Shown here in pieces: positions 57,501-64,000 of a stretch of 64,000 bases of DNA. The DNA is taken from NCBI GenBank assembly GCA_023213395.1, contig CM041465.1, positions 63,743,741 through 63,807,740 on the forward strand, in the 5' to 3' direction. A program made the position numbers and the translations under genes. This stretch comes from Cycas panzhihuaensis. Lineage: Eukaryota; Cycadophyta. How positions within the stretch are numbered: the first letter of the stretch is position 1; each line of letters starts with the position of its first letter. Under the pieces are notes generated by a model. It was not told where the DNA came from. It searched no databases and saw only the letters and a program-made list of their open reading frames with translations.

Positions 57501-58330
57501 TAATAGTCCCATGCAAAAACATCCCAAAACTCTTAGAATAGAAGGTTATACTCCTTCACTTTATCAAGAGAGCATTCTACTCCTACCTTAATGACATTGC
57601 CTAGGGCAGGGACTATGTCCTGAGTTGCCCCTATGCACATGGTATTCCCCTCCTCCAAGTGAAGGGGGGCTCGGTTAATAGGAAGGGACAAAACAGGAGA
57701 CAGAATTAGGTCATCAAGAGAAGACCCAATAGCCAAGACCTTCTGATAGCCAAGCCTATGGTGACTAGGAGGAAGGTTGGGCATAGAGCTTGCTAAGTGC
57801 TCAAGTAAGGCTTCATCATTCTCAAAGTAGTCCACCCCATGGGTGACCACACTTTGAGAAGACAAAGGGCAAAGGGAGGTGGAGGCAGCAGGACCATGGT
57901 GGTTGTCACACTACTCGATGTACCTGAAGGACTCCCTGGAAGAGTCAGGAAGAGGTCCCCCATAAGGGACGATAGGAGGGTCCCCGACTTCATCACCTAT
58001 GTATGGAAACGAAGGGGAAGACTTAAGGAGCACCTGATCCACAAGGGCGATGACATAAGACACAAAACAAGAATTAGTTTCTCCAACCATAGAGGCTCCA
58101 AAGTGGGATCTAGAATGAAGGAGATGCCCCCTACTCATGCCTAAAAGGGAAATAGGGTAAGGAAGATCCTCATCCTTACCATCAGACTCATCGTCACTAA
58201 GTATGGAAAGGTACCCATAACTTCCAACACCAATAGGGGTGAAATATGCGAGGTTGGAAGAAAAGGATTCTTGCAAAGGAGATGAGTTAGGGATATCAAT
58301 AGAACAAGCAGAGGCATGGGTAGAAAGGCC
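57501..58330 (-). pseudogene. Gypsy-B copy 2 protease-RT linker
   Basis: Minus-strand VDYFENDEALLEHLASSMPN and LGNVIKVGVECSLDKVKEYN correspond to the same linker in copy 1 at 7320-7640. A region rich in Ser/Asp (57911-58345) lies between this and the protease. It is a conserved part of the polyprotein in this family without a domain that I can name. Confidence 0.7.
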
Positions 58331-58870
58331 TTTATCGCCTTTCACTTGGCCATGATAAGCTTGACGGGAGTGGTTGTTTAATGGGAGGAAGCTCCTGAGA
58401 GACGACTGTCATTCGCCCTTCGTGGATAAATTTAAGTTGTCCCCAATGGAACGAGCACACGACTCCCATATGGTTGAGCCATGGGCATCCTAATAAAAGA
58501 TTATAGTCGATGTCAATGTCGAGGACTATAATATCAGTGATGACAATATTATCCTCAAGAGTGAGAGGGATAGACACTTATCCCAATGGTGTCTTTTCAC
58601 TACCATCATAACCTTGACACCATCATGGAACTGGTTCTAAAGCTAATATGTCGATCTCTTGCATAACATATAAGGGCATGGCATTAACGAAAGAATCATT
58701 GTCAACATCAATACTCTGTAAGGTATAGTCAAGAGTATTAATGGTAATAATGAAAGGGAAGTTCCATTGGCAATCCCTTTCACTAGCAAGGGGAAGATCC
58801 TTAGGATCGAAGGAGATGACAGGATTACGACTTGGGGTGACACCCAAGGTATGAACAAGTGCATCATCTA
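58331..58870 (-). pseudogene. Gypsy-B copy 2 aspartic protease
   Basis: Minus-strand VDNDSFVNAMPLYVMQEI is in the place of the active site of this lineage (usually D-x-G-S-x-x-N-x-M/L-P), here D-N-D-S. LDIDIDYNLLLGCPWLNHMG, with SFHWGQLKF, is the typical end of the domain. One frame break lies between the halves. Confidence 0.82.
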
Positions 58871-60480
58871 ATCCTAAGGCTTCTAAGAGTAGTGTGCACT
58901 ATTCAGGGTAGCTCCTCAAGACATCCATTATGGACATTCTGGTGGCCATAATATGAAGCTCATCAATGAGAGATAAAGGATTCCCCTTCATAGTGGGTTG
59001 GGGGAGAGCCCTTCAAAAGTTGTAATGAATGGGGCACACAAGAATGGTCTTGGGGAGTGCAAGGGCTTCTAGAAGAGAAGTTTCTAGAAGAGGATCAAGG
59101 TGAGATGTCGATGAAGAGGCACTGTTTGCCTCTTTAATTTCTTGAGACAGGGTTAAAGCATATAATGAGGTAGTCTCAAGTAACTGAATGACCTTCTTTC
59201 CCTTATTCTAGGATCGCGAAGGTGAAGGGGTACGTCAGTCAGGGGAACCTGAGGAAGAGGATGAATTCCTCATACCCTTCCCTTTAGCTTGTGAAGGGCA
59301 ACGGTTTAGGGATCGTCCTCAGTTCTGGTTGTTCTTTTATTGATGGTTGAAATTGCTTTCCCTATGTTTGGGGAAGGGATCTCTATGAATAGGCTGGTCT
59401 AGGTTGGGCCTAGATGCCCACGTAGGGGAAGATTTGTGTTGCAGGACAACCCTAGGATGCTAGGCCCAACACTGCAAATCATCATGGAAGCACTCCCTAT
59501 GGATGGAGCACCACTTCTTCTTAAGGGAGGAGTTAGGTTTCCTTACTTGAGAGGACTGGGTGTTGCCACTCTTAGAAGGAGTGACTTAGAAATCCTAGTG
59601 AATTGGCTTGTTAAACATGGGAGATAAAGGAGCCTAGAGCTTGAGCTCCTTCATGGTACATTTGAATGATTGTATGGCTGAAGTGAGTGGATCTAGAGTC
59701 TTCTCGGTAGAATAGGAAGAAGACCTAGTGGGTTATTGGGTTTTGGTTTCTTTTGGTGGTGGAGGTGCCTCAGGTCGCTATGAGGACTTTAGAGGCTTCT
59801 TGAGTCCAGCCTAGATCTCAATGGCCTTGAGTGCCAAGCACTTCACTATGGAAGAGTCACACGTAGTTGCCCCCATCTTGAGGACTTCTACGTAGACTTG
59901 TAGATGAAGGGCATTGACCAAAAGGTCCATCTTCAACTCCTCAGGTAAAGTCACCTTGGTGGAATGAAGAAGGTCATGGAAATGTCTCACAAAGTCACGA
60001 TTCATTTCATCGTGACCATGTTTAAGTAACAAAAGGGATTTCATCCCATTCTCAAATGGATAAGCCATGTCAAAGTAGTTGATGAACACTTCTACGAGTT
60101 GATAGAATGAGAAGATAGAATGTGTAGAAAGGTGATAAAACCATTTAAGGGAATCACCTTGAAGAGATCACAGAAATAATTTTATGAGAATGTGGTCATA
60201 GGCCAAATATTCGATGCATGCCATAGAGAAATTATAGACATGCTTCATTGGGTCCTGTGACAAAGTCCCATTGAATTTAGGGACTTCAGGAGGATGAGGT
60301 AGTAAGTTAGTTCTTAATGCCTCAACAGATAAGGGGGTTGACTAATAGTCCATAAAGAGATGTGCCCTTGACTGGACCATAAGGTCGATAGAAGTTAGAA
60401 ATGATGGTAGGTAGGTTTTCCCAAATCCTCCTTAGAGGGTTTGGTGCGAAAGGGGATGTTGTCCTCCTACCACTTGGTGA
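58871..60480 (-). pseudogene. Gypsy-B copy 2 gag
   Basis: Minus-strand LPHPPEVPKFNGTLSQDP starts the capsid core near 60290. It continues through LQGDSLKWFYHL and FVRHFHDLLHSTKVTLPEEL (59811-60089). A basic tail carries the C-x2-H...H-x4-C type knuckle WCSIHRECFHDDLQC near 59500, typical of Tat and Athila gags, all ligands kept. Stops interrupt at several points. Confidence 0.86.
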
Positions 60481-61540
60481 GGAGGCACAAATCCCACATT
60501 TAAAGAAACCTGCATGAGAGTGGATAGGTGTGATGGACCCATCCATCTTAGAGAGAATGCTCCTTATTGAAAAGGAGTTTAAGGAAAAATACCTTGGGAG
60601 GGAGTTGGCCCTCCTTGCAAAGGCATGATGTATGGTGCTATACAGGATGGCAAAAAGGAGGGGTAAGGGATCAGATTCTACCCATATGGGCCACCCATGG
60701 GTGGCATGACCCCATAAGGATGCAGAGGGTCCACCCCATAAGCAGGTAGGGAGTTCCCTTTACCATGCCCCCATGGTTGAGTAGTGTAACTGGAAGGTAC
60801 GTAGAGATAAGGGTCCCTAGGTTGGTATTGGGAGTGTACAGGGACAGACCCCATGTGACTAGAAGCATGGGGATATATGGGTCCCCTAGGTCTAGTAGGT
60901 GGTGGATAAATAATGGTGGGAGGAGGACTAGTCATTTGACTAGATGGGGGTATGCTCAACTTGAGTTGAGAAGATGACATGCCCTAAGTGGTCCCCAAGG
61001 AACATACACTATGGGGAGAAGAAGAAGAGGCAAGAGGCAAGCTCACCATGGGTAAGGGAGTTGGTTTATATGAGTGAGGTGAAGGAGATGTAGAAGAAGG
61101 GAGCACAATGCTTCGCAAGACATTCTCAAACCACTTGGGATGGGGTTGGAGATAGGCAGCTTGGAAACATTAGCTCAAGGCTTCTACTACATCGGCGGGA
61201 AGAGTATTTGCCTAATTGTAAGAGGTAGAAGAAGCCTCATATGAAGCAGACCCCGCATGACGATCCTCATGAGAATCACCATGATGGTGGCAAAACTCTA
61301 AAGGAGATGAAGGTTCTACTCCATGAATAAAGGAATGGTGAGATCGGGGGTATGGCTGGTCACCTGGATAACAAATGGGATCTTCACTTCCTTGGGTGGA
61401 CCCTTGGAAGGAAGTAGGTGGCTCAAGGGAATCAAACACATAAGTGTGGTATGCCCAATTTGAAAGAGATCCCTCCATGATCGAATCATGACCTGATGTG
61501 GGAAGGGAATGATATGAGGGCTTTTCCAACAATGGAGGTA
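60481..61540 (-). pseudogene. Proline/serine-rich region upstream of gag core
   Basis: Two open minus-strand pieces, 60678-60980 and 61212-61532, are extremely rich in Pro, Ser, His and Tyr (for example YPPPTRPRGPIYPHASSHMG, SYHSLPTSGHDSIMEGS). They run in the same direction as gag and are kept in copy 1 (15671-16420), so they are probably the disordered N-terminus of gag or a separate upstream frame. No domain recognised. Confidence 0.6.
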
Positions 61541-63330
61541 GGCCTCGTAAGCGACTTGAGAATCATCGTGTGTAAGTCCTACCTATGTGCTAGAAGAGAA
61601 GAGAAATAAGGTAATGCATGTGTTGGGGGCTGCCCAATAAGATCAAAAGGGAAAGCTACCAAGAGGTAGTAGCACCAACAAGAAAGGGAGAAAGACTAAT
61701 TCCCTTACTAGCGGGTCCTTAGTATGGTCACCAGTGGAATCCCATCTATGGGGATGGTAACTACACCTGATTAGGATTTGGACTATCCATGGAGGGCTCC
61801 AGAATGAAGGGATCAATCCAATAAGTGAAAGGAAGCACCCACATAGGATGTCCATGCATCAGAACGTAGGCTCAGGACCAACAAATGGCATACAACTTTC
61901 TCTAGGTAACTTAGTCTTTGATTTTTTAGGGTAGCATAAGTGAGGGATATCCTCAACTACTTGAGTAACCTCAAAACAAGGGTCTTCCCACCCTTGGATA
62001 GCCAGAAGAGAGGGGAAAGACCCAATGAGAAAGTAAATCCTCATGGAGTACTAGGGAATATAGATGGGATGTGTGTAAGTGTGTGATGAGAGGTATCTGT
62101 TTGTAAGGGTGGTGTTGGACGGACAAAGGATGGTGGCAAAAGAAGTTCCCACCACTTTATGTCTGAGGAAGTCTAATATCTATGTGTAATAATGGGGTTG
62201 AGACTAGTTGTTTATGTATGCAAATGAGAGATAAGTGAGGTATATAAGTGTAAAGATTAATAAATACACTTTTCTCTCATTTTCTCTCAAAGATAAATCA
62301 TCACTCTCATTTCATTTTAAGCAAGGGAAGGAGGAAGAAAAGAGACAAACCAATATATCACATAAAGTACACGTCAATGCAATTGAACAAAAAGAGGAAA
62401 GGAGATATCTCCTATTGAACTCTCTTTTCTAAAGTGCAAACTAATGTGCAAATGAATGATGTAAGTTAGTTCTCTTTTACCTTATTCCTTTAGGTTCTTT
62501 TCATGCAAATATACAAACTAAAGAAGTAATAGAAAACCTACAAAAGGAAGGTGGCATACCTAGAAAGGCGATGTAGTTAAAACAAACTTTTCATCTTACA
62601 CCACACCTACTTCTTCTTTTCCTTCTCTTGACGCACGAGAAGCATAGGGGTTTCCTTACCTCCACTAAAACAAAAGGAAGAAAGCAAGAAAAAAAAACAC
62701 AAAGGAAAAGGAACTATACAAAGGCTAAAGTGACTAAGGAAAAGGAGGCCAAGAAACATACCTGGATTATTATCGCTTACCCTTCTTCGCAAATGGCACA
62801 ATAAATCTACAATCACAAAGTTTCTTGCCCTTTCCTAAGGGGCTACTAGAATGCCAAGCAAATATATGTATATATGTAGTTGTAAAATGCTAAAATGTTG
62901 CAAGTTAAAGTACTTTAAGTTAAGTGATCTTCCACCAAAGAACAACTCTACATCTCCCAAGAAACTAACAACACAAGCCAAGGTATAGGGGAGTTTAGCC
63001 TCAGAATGGCTAACCCTCCAATAAGTGCAACTCCATGCTTCCCTTGAATATAGAAAATAGTATGTTGGGATAGCCTAATGATAGCAAATAATAGGGGAAA
63101 CAAACAACACGAGATTTACAAATATTGCCTATGTTGTAAGTGTGCTACGTGTAGAAAATTACAATGTTAGCAAATCCAAGACCTAAGGTGGATGAGGGAC
63201 ACTATTGGTGCTGGAAGAGTTGCCCAAGAGAGACATGCAGGACTAGAAATAGTGCAGTAAGGGGCTACATATGTTGATATCCAACACTAGGCAATTCTTG
63301 GAGATTCCCTGGTAACTCAAGAGAGGCACG
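61541..63330 (-). other. Gypsy-B copy 2 5' leader
   Basis: 1.8 kb with no reading frame that I would call a gene. I could not find a convincing primer-binding site next to the LTR edge; the best TGG-starting sequence on the minus strand (TGGATATCAACA, about 63278-63289) lies some 40 bp away from it. Confidence 0.5.
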
Positions 63331-64000
63331 TGTGGAAGAGAGGAAAGAGGAGAAGGGGGTTGTCCTTAAAGAGCAGGTCTAGTTAAGTATGGAACCCACC
63401 TTGGCTCCTTTCTCTCACTCTTTAGGATCCTCTCCTGTAGCCTCCTTAGAAAAAACCAGGAGAGGATAGGAAGATGGAGAGGGTAGAAATAAAAGAAACA
63501 GAACACTACCTCATGTATGCACTGAAAAAATAAAGAAAGGAAGAGTGTTCTTAATAATCTAATATATTATAAGATAATTCAAAGGAGAGAAATGGAACAA
63601 CAATGAAATAGTACCTGTTGGACTGAGTAGGGGGTAGGTCTTCCCCTAGAAACAGTAGGAAATAATAGATTTGAGGTGCTTATAGGGGGGTCCTTAGGTG
63701 GATGTTGCAACCTGGAAACAAACTTGCTGGAACTTATTAGAAGGGCATGGAGGTGAAACTTGGAGTAAATCCTTGCTTGAAGGCATTTGTTGGTGAGTTT
63801 GCAATTGCAGATCCAAGCTAAAGAGGGTGGATCTTAGGCTGGAGCATAGGGAACTCAGGTGTTGCAGGGTGTTCCTATAGAAAACTCCTGTGGAAGACGA
63901 AGAAGAGAGAAGAGAAGGTGGAAGAAGAGAAGGAAAATGAGGTTCTTTTTTACTTTATAACTAACCCTAGGATGAATAGATGATTAGGGTTGAGGTGGCT
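63331..64000 (-). repeat. Gypsy-B copy 2 5' LTR, cut by the window edge
   Basis: Matches 48786-49440 closely (for example AACCCACCTTGGCTCC and GAAAAAATAAAGAAAGGAAG). About 640 bp of it should lie beyond the window. Confidence 0.9.

Larger units (their letters stand above)
48778..64000 (-). mobile_element. Gypsy-B copy 2: large Tat/Athila-type Ty3/gypsy element with extra regions
   Basis: 3' LTR at the left (48778-50082) and start of the 5' LTR at the right (63331 onward) enclose, on the minus strand, leader, proline-rich region, gag with C-x2-H...H-x4-C knuckle, protease, RT, RNase H and integrase. Between integrase and 3' LTR lie a second RNase H and an antisense reading region. By comparison with the LTR length the right end should fall near 64.6 kb, making about 15.9 kb. 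Stops and lost residues make it defective. It interrupts Copia-4. Confidence 0.9.

Noticed and set aside
63278-63289. TGGATATCAACA as the Gypsy-B primer-binding site
   Set aside because: It lies about 40 bp from the LTR edge and matches no plant tRNA end that I can recall, so I left the PBS open.

Overview
This is nuclear DNA of a seed plant with a large, repeat-filled genome. I see no intact host gene. Almost everything is decayed LTR retrotransposon, nested in layers, with many in-frame stops of the kind left by C-to-T and G-to-A change at methylated sites. The size of the elements and the depth of decay suit a gymnosperm or another large-genome plant, but I cannot name the species.

Layout. 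(1) 1-20114 is one large Ty3/gypsy element of the Tat/Athila type on the minus strand ('Gypsy-B copy 1'; its left end lies outside the window). It is interrupted by a complete Ty3/gypsy element, 'Gypsy-A' (261-6994, plus strand, 1052-bp LTRs, site duplication GATAT), and by a deleted Ty1/copia element, 'Copia-1' (7795-13294, minus strand, site duplication GGGAG). Copy 1 itself sits beside and probably inside an older member of the Copia-1 family, 'Copia-2' (20115-20647). (2) 20833-23417 is a short LTR element without genes (397-bp LTRs, site duplication GGTAC). It split the DNA in front of a ruined plus-strand copia, 'Copia-3' (23418-25980). (3) About 25980-38980 is anonymous DNA that contains a clear relic of plant mitochondrial tRNA-Pro, so at least part is probably an old mitochondrial insertion. 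A small gag-only LTR element (35036-38180, 223-bp LTRs, site duplication AAAGG) landed in it. (4) 39200-42230 is a minus-strand chromovirus relic that still shows its chromodomain. (5) 43461-48777 is a copia LTR and PBS, an unrecognised 2-kb stretch and a copia gag-integrase relic, 'Copia-4'. (6) 48778 to the right edge is 'Gypsy-B copy 2', minus strand, about 15-16 kb when complete, with LTR, leader, gag, protease, RT, RNase H and integrase.

The most interesting part is the 4.7 kb between integrase and 3' LTR of Gypsy-B copy 2. It holds a second, plant-type RNase H with its D-E-D-D residues intact, placed after integrase. It also holds a plus-strand (antisense) accessory reading region with a plant-mobile-domain-like stretch, a glycine-rich repeat and a possible intron, a plus-strand TATA box, and a run of strong hairpins. 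One hairpin type also occurs in the LTRs of the same family, where the stem bases change together.

How the parts relate: none of the elements looks able to move by itself, because catalytic residues are lost in each. The two Gypsy-B copies allow the insertion sites in copy 1 to be checked against an uninterrupted copy, and the nesting gives a relative order: Copia-2, then Gypsy-B copy 1, then Gypsy-A and Copia-1. All family names here are working labels.
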